A DNA stretch of 33,811 bases from Pseudomonadota bacterium (GCA_005777805.1 SXLG01000049.1:1-33811); one strand, 5' to 3'. Numbered from the stretch's first letter, positions 1-7,800 are shown. Made by a program: numbers and translations. Notes: generated by a model from the sequence alone, not told the origin.

Positions 1-608
1 AGCCCGGGGCGGTCGACCGCACCGGTGACGGAGACCTGCTGGCTCGACCCCTCGACGAGCCTGACGGTCACGTCGGGGCGTTTCATGATCGAGGCACGCA
101 GGCGGGCGGCGAGGGCTGTCTCAAGCTGGTTTTCGGTGAGGCCCGAGGCCCGGACGTGTCCCACCAGCGGCACGTCGACCGTGCCCGAGGGCAGGACGCG
201 CACTTCGACGCCCTGGATCTCGGGCAGATGATAGACCGAGACTTGCACCAGGTCGCCGGGCCCGAGGCAGCGGTCGGGTAGGCTGGTGCGGGACGAGCGG
301 GCGCTCCAGAGGCCCTCGACGCGAGCCCGCTGTTCGACTTCCCGCGGGTCCGGTGCGGTCCGAGAGCCGCCGAGAGGTTGGGCGCCCGTGGCCGGCGCGG
401 TGGATCTCACCGCGTCTCCCCGTGCCGCACTGCACGCGCAGAGGGCACAGGCTGCGAACATCGCAGCCAGCCAGCGGAGACCAGGTGCCGGGCCCGTCGA
501 GCGCGCTCCAGCAGCGAAGAAGAGGGGTGACACCGGTCCTCTGGTCCGAACAAAGTCGGACGTGCGGCACGGGGCGTCGCCGAGGTTTTGAGTCGTCGCG
601 ATTTGCAT
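1..608 (-). CDS. Polysaccharide export outer-membrane lipoprotein, Wza/Poly_export family (3' end cut by window edge)
   Basis: The frame on the minus strand stays open from ATG 608 past base 1, so only the N-terminal part is present. The last ~85 residues read as a Poly_export domain (GPGDLVQVSVYHLPEI, then VPLVGHV, then TENQLETALAARL), with the start of an SLBB-like segment (QQVSVTGAVDRPG) at the edge. Family knowledge: such proteins form the outer-membrane channel for capsule or exopolysaccharide. A hydrophobic stretch ending in LCAC (residues ~54-58 from ATG 608) looks like a lipoprotein signal. The start is uncertain: ATG 608, GTG 533 and ATG 461 are all in frame, and GTG 533 gives a more usual signal length with AGAGGA just upstream. 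A LuxR-type regulator and a NusG paralogue lie upstream, as expected at an EPS locus. Confidence 0.8.
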   Translation of the reverse strand, partial: MQIATTQNLGDAPCRTSDFVRTRGPVSPLFFAAGARSTGPAPGLRWLAAMFAACALCACSAARGDAVRSTAPATGAQPLGGSRTAPDPREVEQRARVEGLWSARSSRTSLPDRCLGPGDLVQVSVYHLPEIQGVEVRVLPSGTVDVPLVGHVRASGLTENQLETALAARLRASIMKRPDVTVRLVEGSSQQVSVTGAVDRPG

Positions 609-770
609 AGCTCCGCCCATCGATCCACTCCGTGCCGCCATCCAATTCCGGGTCGCGAAGCAGGGGGACGTTGCAGGGAATCCTGGGTGCGTCGGGAATA
701 CCTTGATCGAGTGGTCGAACACCCGTCTACGGTCGATGCCGGGCAGAGGCCATCAACCGAAAGTCGGATT

Positions 771-1568
771 TTATCTCGACTGTTCGACCGAGGTACGGAG
801 GGACAGGCCGGGATCGAGTGTTTTCGTGACGTCGGCCGCCGAGATCAACCCGCTGCGTGTCGCGATCAAGGTCAGCTCGACGCGATCACGCACGCCGAGT
901 TTGTGGAACACGCGGTTCAAATGGCTCTTCACCGTCTGTTCGCTGATGAAGAGTTTTGCCGCGATTTCCGCGTTGCGCAGACCGAGTGCTGCGTGGCGCG
1001 AAACCTCGGCCTCGCGGTCGGTGAGAGAGCGTGTCTCGCGCGTGGCCTCCGGATGGAGAAGCGCCTCGAGCGCAGGAGTGGGGAGCCATGCACCCCCGGC
1101 GGCGGCAGCACGGATCGCGCCGATGACGTCGCGGAGCGGCGACGACCGGAAGACGGCGCCGCGCAGGCCGCCACTGCGGAACAGATCTGCTGCATCGCTT
1201 GGGCATTCCGCGCGGAAGATGCCGACGGCCGCCCACCGCGAGGCGAGTGTCGCGAGAGCGAGTGGTCGCAAGGGGGCAACGTCCAGTCCGATCAGGACAA
1301 CATCGGGGCTGGAATCCTTGCCCAGCTGATCGAGCGTATCGGGCTGGACGGCCTCGATGACGATCTCGAATTCGCCGGTGTCGGCGAGCAGGCTCGCGAG
1401 GCCATGCCGGTAGATGGTGTTCCCGTCGATCAGTGCGAGGCGCAGGCACGAGGAGGTCCCTGGGCCGTTCGCGATGCCGGCAGCGACCTCCGGTCGGTCG
1501 ACGCAGAGCGGGGCCGGCGTGAAACCGATCGGTTGGCCGTTCTGTGCTGCCCGCGGGGTTTCCTTCAT
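771..1568 (-). CDS. NarL/FixJ-type response regulator with LuxR DNA-binding domain
   Basis: 265 aa. From about residue 45 there is a receiver-like fold (RLALIDGNTIYRHGLASLL, then PDVVLIGLDV), and the C-terminal ~65 residues are a clear LuxR helix-turn-helix (LTDREAEVSRHAALGLRNAEIAAKLFISEQTVKSHLNRVFHKLGV). The receiver is degenerate: the usual acidic pocket reads LID near the N-terminus and the phospho-Asp position falls at IGLD, so phosphorylation is not assured. ATG 1568 is chosen because GGGAAG lies 8 bases upstream; an upstream ATG at 1610 exists. It reads toward the polysaccharide export gene, with about 160 bases between them, so control of exopolysaccharide genes is a reasonable inference. 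The target sites are not known. Confidence 0.87.
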   Translation of the reverse strand: MKETPRAAQNGQPIGFTPAPLCVDRPEVAAGIANGPGTSSCLRLALIDGNTIYRHGLASLLADTGEFEIVIEAVQPDTLDQLGKDSSPDVVLIGLDVAPLRPLALATLASRWAAVGIFRAECPSDAADLFRSGGLRGAVFRSSPLRDVIGAIRAAAAGGAWLPTPALEALLHPEATRETRSLTDREAEVSRHAALGLRNAEIAAKLFISEQTVKSHLNRVFHKLGVRDRVELTLIATRSGLISAADVTKTLDPGLSLRTSVEQSR

Positions 1569-1942
1569 CACAACATCTTCCCATCCGTGGTGAGACGCCC
1601 GCGGCAGCAAGTGCAGCAGGGTTCAGACGATCGAGACGACCGGACGAATCGAATGTTTGTTGGCAGGCTAGGGGGAGGCGCGAGTTGTTGCAAGGGAATC
1701 GACCCCGGGGGCGGGATCGAAAACAGCACTGCCTGAAGGAGAGACACCGTTCGGTTGCCAGACCAGGCACGACATTCCTGTGGGGACGCTGCGCATCCTT
1801 CGCCGGGCGGCCTTTCGCTTCGCCCGAATGGGGGAGACGAAGCGGCCGAGGGATCCCCTTGGACACTTGTCATCAAAAGTTGATGGACTGATCTTGGCGG
1901 AAGATCATCGTGGCCGCAGACGTCCGTGCGAGGAGATCGACC
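1569..1942. other. Divergent regulatory region between LuxR-type regulator and NusG paralogue
   Basis: This 374-base stretch lies between two divergently read genes. The part next to the NusG-like gene is less GC-rich than its surroundings and contains two adjacent hairpins, listed separately. No coding frame with family resemblance was seen, and no clear -35/-10 pair could be assigned. Confidence 0.5.
1871..1907 (+). promoter_or_regulatory. Two tandem hairpins in the leader of the NusG-like gene
   Basis: CATCAA(AAG)TTGATG at 1871-1885 is a perfect 6-bp stem with a 3-base loop. Three bases later TGATCTT(GGCGG)AAGATCA at 1889-1907 is a perfect 7-bp stem with a 5-base loop. They end 35 bases before ATG 1943. 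They could be RNA structures that pause polymerase, or palindromic protein sites; the sequence alone does not decide. Confidence 0.5.
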
Positions 1943-2548
1943 ATGGAAGCGCAAGCCGCAAAGCTGATGCCCCACGTTGGCCGGATCGGTCTGGCTGGTG
2001 GCGTGCCCATCGGAGCCAACCTCGCCCCCGCCACCATGGCCGATATTCGGCGCTGGTTCGCCGTTCGCACCAAGCCCCGCGCCGAGGGGGTCGCCGCCGC
2101 GCAGTTGCGCCAGCGCGGCCTCGAGGTCTTCGCACCCGAACTCGAACTCCGGCGAGTGCGGGTTCGCCTTGGCCAGGAGCGGGCTTTCGTGGAGGCGCTC
2201 TTTCCGGGCTACCTTTTTGCGCGGCTCGACCTCGGCCGGGATTGCTTTCGGGTGAAATGGACACCGGGCGTACGCAGCCTGGTCCAGTTCGGTGAAAATG
2301 GGCCGGCGGCACTACCCGAGGAGGCGATCGAAATGCTCCGCATGCGGGCAGGGGGGGGCGAACGCATCATCGCCAAAGACCCCTTCCTGCAGGGCGTCCG
2401 GGTGAGCGTCTGTCGGGGTCCACTGGCCGGCTTGCTCGCGGTGGTCGAGCGGCCCATGCGTGCATCGGGCCGGGTTCAGATTTTGATTGATTTGCTGCAG
2501 CGCCAGACGCGCGTCGAACTGGATGTCGCGCTCCTGCGGCTTGCGTGA
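1943..2548 (+). CDS. Specialised NusG paralogue (RfaH/UpxY/LoaP-like transcription antitermination factor)
   Basis: 201 aa. After a ~31-residue N-terminal extension the NGN domain starts at ADIRRWFAVRTKPRAE and continues through the hallmark ALFPGYLFARLDL. The C-terminal ~50 residues hold a KOW motif (GVRVSVCRGPLAGLLAVVE). Family knowledge: such NusG paralogues bind RNA polymerase and promote elongation through long exopolysaccharide or antibiotic operons. ATG 1943 is chosen because GAGGAG lies 7 bases upstream. ATG 2036 would remove the extension but has no good ribosome site, and ATG 1910 is also in frame. The Wza-type export gene nearby fits an EPS role. The gene stands alone, since the next genes converge on it. 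The exact subfamily cannot be told by eye. Confidence 0.88.
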   Translation: MEAQAAKLMPHVGRIGLAGGVPIGANLAPATMADIRRWFAVRTKPRAEGVAAAQLRQRGLEVFAPELELRRVRVRLGQERAFVEALFPGYLFARLDLGRDCFRVKWTPGVRSLVQFGENGPAALPEEAIEMLRMRAGGGERIIAKDPFLQGVRVSVCRGPLAGLLAVVERPMRASGRVQILIDLLQRQTRVELDVALLRLA

Positions 2549-2590
2549 GAGGGCCGTCGTCCATCCCTTGAGAGCGGGCTACCTGGCGAG

Positions 2591-5017
2591 TCAAGGAGAA
2601 AGGCTGAGCTGGCAGTCCGCGATCTCGGACTCCCCGGCCGCATTGGCGGCATCGACCACGCATCCAAGCGCCGTCGACGCCGGGAGGCTGTCGACGCAGT
2701 CGAACCGGATGGTCGCGAACAGCGGCTGCGTCAGCGCCGCTGCGGTGGCGAGAGCACCCAGAATCAGAGAACCCGGCTCGCCGCCGACACCGAAGAAGCC
2801 GCTGGCCACGGGGCCTCCCGCCAGCACGCGAGTTGTGACCCCGTCGAGCCCACTACCCCACGGGAGCGAGAGGGCCTCGGGGTAGTCGATCCGGACGATC
2901 GCGGCGGCGAGCGGTGCTGCCGTCGCGAGGCTCACCTGCAAGGTCGCCGTGGTGCAGCTGACCGGCGTTGGCGTGGACCCCGGAGACGGCGTGGCGGTCG
3001 GTGGCGGGAGCGTGCCCGAGGTCGGCGAGGGCAGCGGCCCCGGTGTCGGGGTCGGGATGGGGCGAGCCGGTGCGAAGTCCGTGATGCCAAAGCCCTGGCG
3101 TGCCGTTTGCCAGTCGAGGCGCACCCGGTCTCCGGCTGCGGGGAAGTCGGTGACTTCTCGCGAGTGCTCCAGATCCCGCCAAAACGGCCGCCCCAGCGTC
3201 ACGACCTGAAACGAGCTGCGTTCGAATTCGACCCCATCGTCGAGCAAGCGCACAGTATGCGCACCATCTTCGAGCAGGCTGTAGTTCCAGAGCAGGACAA
3301 AGGCGTTGTTGTCGTCGCCGCAGGTCCCTGCCGTGTCGCGCCGCGTCGTGCCGTAGGCGACCTCGACCGGCGCGCGGTCATCGAACACCGCGGTGATCAC
3401 GCCGCCAGTACAGCGCCATCCCGAGACCAGGCCGATTCCGCTCTGGACCGAGCCCGGAGCGGGGATCTCGAGGGCCGCCGCTGCGGTGGCGCGAAGGTGG
3501 TTCGGGTCGGTGGGGTCGATTCCGGGAGCAGGCGCTGGAGAGGGCCGTGCGGTCACCGCGCCGATCCGGGGACGGAAGGCCGTGACCGTGAAGGCCTGCG
3601 CCGCGGTCTGCCAGTCGAGAGTGAGTCCGTCGCCGGCCGCGGGGTGGTCGCCGACATCAACGGTGCCGCCGAGCCCGCGTCGGAACGGCTCGCCCAGGGT
3701 GACGACCTCGAACGCGACACGCGCGAACTCGACCCCGCCGTCGAGCAGGCGCAGCTCGTGCGGGCCGTCCCCCAGCAAGTTGTAGTTCCACTGCAGCGCA
3801 AAAGCGTTGTCGGCGTCGCCGCACGCTGGGCGCGTGTCTTCACGGGTGGTGCCGTAGGCGAGATCGACCGGATCGCCCCCGTCGAATACCGCGCTGAGAC
3901 GTCCGCCCGAGCAGCGCCACCCCGAGACCAGCCCGACGCCGCTCTGGATGGATCCGGCCTGGGGGATCTCGACCACGCCCGCGACCCCGGGTGCGGCCGC
4001 AGCGACCGCGAGGCGGCCGTCGAGATCACATTCACCGGTGGCACAGGCGACGTCGTGACCGAGCGCCCGACGGAAACAGAGTTCGACGTCGCTGATCCCG
4101 ACCGTGTCGTCGCGATCGGTATCACCGCAGCTGCGCGCGCCGCACCGCGCGTCGCCGCAGATGCCCGGCGGCACAGGCCCCTCGACCGCGCGCAGCAAGG
4201 TGACGAGATCGTCGGCCCGGAGGGCGTCGTCAAACACGGCATCACAGCAGTTGCCGCAGATCTCCGCCGAAGAGAGTGCCACCATCGCGTCGAGGTCAAA
4301 CCCTGATTTTCCGACGCCGCGGATGGGGAAGACGTTGCCCGGATCGGCGACCATCGCACCCGGATCGACGATGCGCACGAAGCGTACTTCCGCGAGGCCG
4401 GCATCGGCGAGGTCGAAGGTGTCGCCACCGGCGGCATCCGTGCGGGGGTCGATCTCGTTGATGGGGTTGGCGAAGACCGGGTTGAAACCGGCGAGACCGG
4501 CGAAGCTCGCCGCATCCCAGGGCAGCCGCGTCCAGACGAGCCCGTCCGGGCTCAGCTCCACGAACCCGGCCTCGCGGAAGAACTGGCTGGGCCCGTTGCG
4601 GAACGGGTTCTCGAAGATGCGCAGATCGGGGCCGGGCCCGTCCACGATCGCATTATCGTCGAAGGAGAGCACGATCTGCCCGCCGTCCCCCAGCGAAACG
4701 ACATCGGTGGACGCCGCGAACTCGCCCGTGCCGCGCGGCAGACCGAGCACGATATCGGGCAAGAATTCACTGCCGAAGCCCCCGTCGGCACCCGGCGTGT
4801 AGGCGACGACGGAATCGGGGCAGGGGTCGGCGCGCGTCGGCGTCGGAAGGGGCAGCAGAAGAGCCACTAGCGCGAGCACGAGGGGTCTTGCCCGGACGCT
4901 CGTGGTGGGGAGTGCCGTCAGGGAATCGCGGCGCCCCGTCGGGGACAGGGCCGACTCGTGGGGTACCGAACCGCGTGCATCGAGCCCGCCGTATGCGTGC
5001 GCCTGGCCGTGGTTCAC
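2591..5017 (-). CDS. Large secreted multidomain protein with dockerin-like segment, two GWxC repeats and cohesin-like C-terminus
   Basis: 808 aa from GTG 5017. A hydrophobic signal core lies at residues ~41-63. Domain 1 (~65-250) is beta-rich with DVVSLGDGGQIVLSFDDNAIVDGPGPDLRIFEN, typical of bacterial cell-surface proteins. Residues ~255-340 carry two Asp-rich loops (CGDTDRDDTVGISDV and ECDLDGRLAV), resembling a dockerin type I pair. Two ~135-residue repeats follow (~350-485 and ~517-650), sharing QSGxGLVSGWRC, YGTTRxDT, NLLxDGxHxxRLLDxGVEF and DWQTA. A Thr/Pro linker (~651-686) leads to a cohesin-like C-terminus (~687-808). No transmembrane anchor is seen. It lies downstream of a cobalamin riboswitch and a propeller gene on the same strand. 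The start is uncertain: GTG 5017 overlaps the stop of a 15-codon leader frame. Function unknown; surface binding or assembly is inferred. Confidence 0.78.
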   Translation of the reverse strand: MNHGQAHAYGGLDARGSVPHESALSPTGRRDSLTALPTTSVRARPLVLALVALLLPLPTPTRADPCPDSVVAYTPGADGGFGSEFLPDIVLGLPRGTGEFAASTDVVSLGDGGQIVLSFDDNAIVDGPGPDLRIFENPFRNGPSQFFREAGFVELSPDGLVWTRLPWDAASFAGLAGFNPVFANPINEIDPRTDAAGGDTFDLADAGLAEVRFVRIVDPGAMVADPGNVFPIRGVGKSGFDLDAMVALSSAEICGNCCDAVFDDALRADDLVTLLRAVEGPVPPGICGDARCGARSCGDTDRDDTVGISDVELCFRRALGHDVACATGECDLDGRLAVAAAAPGVAGVVEIPQAGSIQSGVGLVSGWRCSGGRLSAVFDGGDPVDLAYGTTREDTRPACGDADNAFALQWNYNLLGDGPHELRLLDGGVEFARVAFEVVTLGEPFRRGLGGTVDVGDHPAAGDGLTLDWQTAAQAFTVTAFRPRIGAVTARPSPAPAPGIDPTDPNHLRATAAAALEIPAPGSVQSGIGLVSGWRCTGGVITAVFDDRAPVEVAYGTTRRDTAGTCGDDNNAFVLLWNYSLLEDGAHTVRLLDDGVEFERSSFQVVTLGRPFWRDLEHSREVTDFPAAGDRVRLDWQTARQGFGITDFAPARPIPTPTPGPLPSPTSGTLPPPTATPSPGSTPTPVSCTTATLQVSLATAAPLAAAIVRIDYPEALSLPWGSGLDGVTTRVLAGGPVASGFFGVGGEPGSLILGALATAAALTQPLFATIRFDCVDSLPASTALGCVVDAANAAGESEIADCQLSLSP

Positions 5018-5061
5018 TCGCCGTATGCTCCGTGGCTCCGTCGGGTCTTCAATAGGGGCAT
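5014..5061 (-). CDS. Possible 15-codon leader peptide coupled to the 808-aa protein
   Basis: ATG 5061 has a textbook ribosome site (GGAGGA, 6 bases upstream) and encodes MPLLKTRRSHGAYGE. Its TGA overlaps GTG 5017 as GTGA. The strong ribosome site here, compared with the weaker one for GTG 5017, suggests translational coupling. It could instead mark an incorrectly placed start or a sequence error in the 808-aa gene. Confidence 0.35.
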   Translation of the reverse strand: MPLLKTRRSHGAYGE

Positions 5062-5081
5062 GGTCTTTCCTCCGCGGCCCG

Positions 5082-5119
5082 GTGCCGGCGGGCTGGCCTT
5101 CGCGCCAACCCGCCGGCAC
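5082..5119 (-). terminator. Strong intergenic hairpin between the two B12-linked secreted-protein genes
   Basis: Positions 5082-5097 pair with 5104-5119 over 16 positions, with one mismatch and a 6-base loop. It starts 5 bases after the propeller gene's stop codon. There is no U-tract, so it may act as a partial terminator, an mRNA 3'-end stabiliser or an attenuator reducing read-through into the 808-aa gene. Confidence 0.65.
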
Positions 5120-5124
5120 GCGGC

Positions 5125-6624
5125 TCAATCGCAACGGAGCTTCAGGTTGTCGGCATCGATCACCTTGCCGCTTGCGCGGGCCTTGATCTTGATCCGGGCA
5201 ACGTCGCCCTGATCGACCGAGATCGGCACCGCAGCACTGCAACGCGCAGTGCTGGTGGGCAACAGGGCTTCGACCGCAGTCGTGAGTTCCGGCAGGGCGC
5301 TCGACCCCCCGACCTTCGGAGCGCGAGAGATCTCGACCGCATCGACCTCGTCTGGCGTGCACCCGTCGATCTCCGCGATCGCCGCACAGGTGCCGACAAG
5401 GAAGGTGCAGGTGCCATCGGCCTCGCCGTCGCGATCACAGGCGGCGCCATCGCTGCACGCCCAGCTTGGTTTGACACGGCCCGAGGCCGAGACCTCGGAT
5501 TCTCCGCCAAAGAAGGCGATGCTGCAGTCCTTCGTGCCACGGTCGGCGTCCGTCAGTGCCGTGATCGGGGTCAAGGTGGTGATGGTGGTGCAGGGCGTCG
5601 GCCAGCACGAATCGATGACGGCGACTTGACCCGAGACCGGATCGGAATCGATCCCGGTAGTGAACGAGAAGCCCGAGGCGATCTCGCCAAGAGGAGCGCC
5701 GTCGGCCGAGACCCATGCGATCGCACTGGTCCAGTCGGCGCCGAAGACGCCGGTCACGAGATGGCTACCATCGCGGTAGGCCTCCTGATCGAAGGCCCCA
5801 GCAGTCGAGGCGAAGGCCGAGAGACTGCTGCTGGCGAGATCCCAGCGAAGGACCGAGCCGACGTAGCTGCCATCGACGTTGCCGATCAGGATGTCGCCGT
5901 CCGCTGCCAGGCTGAGACCCGCGACGTAGTCGAGGCCCGAAACGAGGGGCGAGATCACGCCGCTCGAAAGGTCCACCGACACCACCCGGCCCGCGCCCGG
6001 GCCGACGGCATCTCCGACAAGGACGGCATCCGAATCGTCCAGAGGCAGGGCCGCGGAGGCGTAGGGGATGGAGCCGGTCGGCGCGAGTTCGAGGGTCGCC
6101 GCCGAGAGCGCGGTTGCGGTCGCGCGCGGATTCTCCAGAGCGTAGACCGTGTCTCCGGTGGTCGTGGCGCCCGCATCCTGACCGTTGTCGGTGAACAGGA
6201 GGAGGTCACGCCCGGAATCGTAGGTCAAGCCGCCAATCGAGTTGAGGCCGGTGACGATCACCGCTGGGGGGGCGTTGCCGTCAAGACGCAGCACATGCTG
6301 GCTGCCCGCGCCGTAGACGCCGGCGCCGACAAAGAGACTCGAGCCGCCGTAGGTGACGTCGCCCTGCAGCGGTTCGCCGATGTCGATCGAGCCGATGATC
6401 CAGCCCGCGCCGGCCGTCTGGGCGGCCGTGGGTGCAGGCGGGGCCAGCGCGGCGAGGATGCACACCAGCACAAGGCCGAGAGCGGGCCTTTTCGCTGTCG
6501 AATTTTCGCCCCCGGGAGCCGTGCCGCGGGAGCGTGCGCCAGTGCACGGAGTGCGACGATCGCGTCGGCAAAAACAGGAATCGTCTCGCTTGGCGAGAGG
6601 AGGGGAGGAGCAGAGTTCGCGCAT
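5125..6624 (-). CDS. Secreted beta-propeller-like protein with Cys-rich C-terminal domain, under a cobalamin riboswitch
   Basis: 499 aa. AGGAG sits 6 bases before ATG 6624, so this start is well supported even though it leaves ~46 residues before the signal core (RPALGLVLVCILAALAPPAPTAAQ, ~46-69). Residues ~74-360 contain repeated short strands with the look of an NHL/YncE-type propeller (GGLTYDSGRDLLLFTDN, AGLSLAADGDILIGN, TTGIDSDPVSGQVAVID). Residues ~367-499 form a compact domain with WACSDGAACDRDGEADGTCTF and a final DADNLKLRCD, a module I associate with Binatota-type secreted proteins. A cobalamin riboswitch lies about 170 bases upstream on the same strand. Corrinoid binding or surface capture is therefore inferred from regulation and from the BtuG precedent, not from conserved ligand residues. 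Confidence 0.8.
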   Translation of the reverse strand: MRELCSSPPLAKRDDSCFCRRDRRTPCTGARSRGTAPGGENSTAKRPALGLVLVCILAALAPPAPTAAQTAGAGWIIGSIDIGEPLQGDVTYGGSSLFVGAGVYGAGSQHVLRLDGNAPPAVIVTGLNSIGGLTYDSGRDLLLFTDNGQDAGATTTGDTVYALENPRATATALSAATLELAPTGSIPYASAALPLDDSDAVLVGDAVGPGAGRVVSVDLSSGVISPLVSGLDYVAGLSLAADGDILIGNVDGSYVGSVLRWDLASSSLSAFASTAGAFDQEAYRDGSHLVTGVFGADWTSAIAWVSADGAPLGEIASGFSFTTGIDSDPVSGQVAVIDSCWPTPCTTITTLTPITALTDADRGTKDCSIAFFGGESEVSASGRVKPSWACSDGAACDRDGEADGTCTFLVGTCAAIAEIDGCTPDEVDAVEISRAPKVGGSSALPELTTAVEALLPTSTARCSAAVPISVDQGDVARIKIKARASGKVIDADNLKLRCD

Positions 6625-6796
6625 CGGGGTCTCCTGCGCACCGCTTCCCGCAGTGCGCGGCTATGGAGATCCGACGGATCGGCGGCCCGGAGCCGATCGA
6701 AGCGGCCCCGGCCAAGATCTTCGCGATCGTGGCCAGCGGTCACCGGTCGAACGAACCCCGAAGCCAAACAACCCGCACGGCCTCGAGTCAATTTTC

Positions 6797-6944
6797 GTTC
6801 GGCGCCAGGTTTCCTGACTCGTCGGCCCTCTACTCGCGCCGCCTTCCCATCCCGCGGGGGACAGTGGCCTTGCTGGCACTTTCGCTCCGACTCACAGTGG
6901 CGGGAGCCGTGCCGGTCTCAAACCGGCTTCCCTCGTCACCGAAC
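6797..6944 (-). ncRNA. Cobalamin (B12) riboswitch aptamer, left copy
   Basis: Read on the minus strand, it has GGGAAGCCGG and GAGACCGGC, then CGGCTCCCGCCACTGTGA, then GCCACTGTC and GATGGGAAGG. The B12 box AGTCAGGAAACCTGGC is at 6819-6804. GTTCGG (6944-6939) pairs with CCGAAC (6802-6797) as closing stem P1. The layout matches the second copy at 28328-28473. It lies 172 bases upstream of the propeller start; the intervening platform includes a GGGGCCG/CGGCTCC stem that may hide or expose the ribosome site. Expression of the downstream genes should fall when cobalamin is plentiful. Confidence 0.92.
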
Positions 6945-7800
6945 CCCGTCCTTGTGGCGAACCGGCTGATCGAACGCAAGCCAGCTGCCTGCCGCACGCA
7001 GTCACGCCCGCGCGATTATGACCCGCCTGAGGCTTCGTGCGGGCGGGCAAGGTCTGCATGATTGTCTCCGTGGTCTCGCCAACGCGACGGGACCCCTCTG
7101 TCGCTGCAGGATGATCCCTCTCGATGCGCCGAGCAGTGCAGGCACGGAGTGTCGCGTCGCGGAGGGTGCGTGCGCGGTGGCGGCGACGTGCCCGGCCGAG
7201 GCGTTCAAGAAGGTTAATCAGTTCTTTGCGAGGGTCGAATGCGTCGCGGGAATCGGGCTGGGACCTTCACCTGCGCGGACACATCGACACCCGGCCGTCT
7301 GGTGGATCGCGTGCGAATCGTGCCGGATCGACGGAGCAGGGGCCATCTGACCCAGGTCTTCTTGCCGGCGCTGGTTTCGCGGCTCGGATTCGAGGGGCGG
7401 GCCGAGATGGGGTTCGACGCGGTCAATTTTCGCTATCCCGGCGTGGCGGAGGGCTGCGCCGGCGGAACGCCGTCCGCGGAGCGCATATTCTGCGGTGATT
7501 GTGCGCGCCGGGGGCGAACTCACCGACCCGGGCGCCACCGGTCCGGCGAGAGGCCGCACCCGCGGGGCGTCCTCGCGGTCGCCTGCGAGACGGCCAGCGG
7601 ACAAGCAATAAACCCATGGATCGGCTGCCGCGACGACGGGTCGGACGCCCGTTCCCGGATTCTCGTCGCCGTACGTTGACTTGGCATGGCGCGGGCACCA
7701 GAGAGGACGTGAATGCGTCCGTGGCCGTGGCAGGGTTCTCTCCCGGCATGGATGGGCTCTCCCGTGCGCTGGCGCCCCGGCACGGACAGCGGAGGGCGTC
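6945..7800. other. Long intergenic region between B12 riboswitch and secreted-protein gene
   Basis: About 850 bases separate the divergent riboswitch transcript and the gene starting at 7801. On the minus strand CATAAT around 7010-7016 could be part of a -10 for the riboswitch transcript, but no convincing -35 is present at normal spacing. Open frames exist in both directions, but none has a recognisable motif, a good ribosome site or protein-like composition. I see no RNA gene or repeat. Confidence 0.5.

Noticed and set aside
609..770. Search for an ops/JUMPstart element ahead of the polysaccharide export gene
   Set aside because: No GGCGGTAGC-type element was found on either strand, so no recruitment site for the NusG paralogue is claimed.
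3107..4306. 399-codon plus-strand frame opposite the 808-aa protein
   Set aside because: It mirrors the duplicated repeats of the real gene and is low in hydrophobic residues. It is a shadow.
5626..6969. 447-codon plus-strand frame opposite the propeller gene and the riboswitch
   Set aside because: It overlaps a conserved aptamer on the other strand and has no domain-like sequence.
7018..7680. Several open frames in the gap before the secreted protein
   Set aside because: None has a ribosome site, motif or plausible composition, and they overlap each other in different frames.
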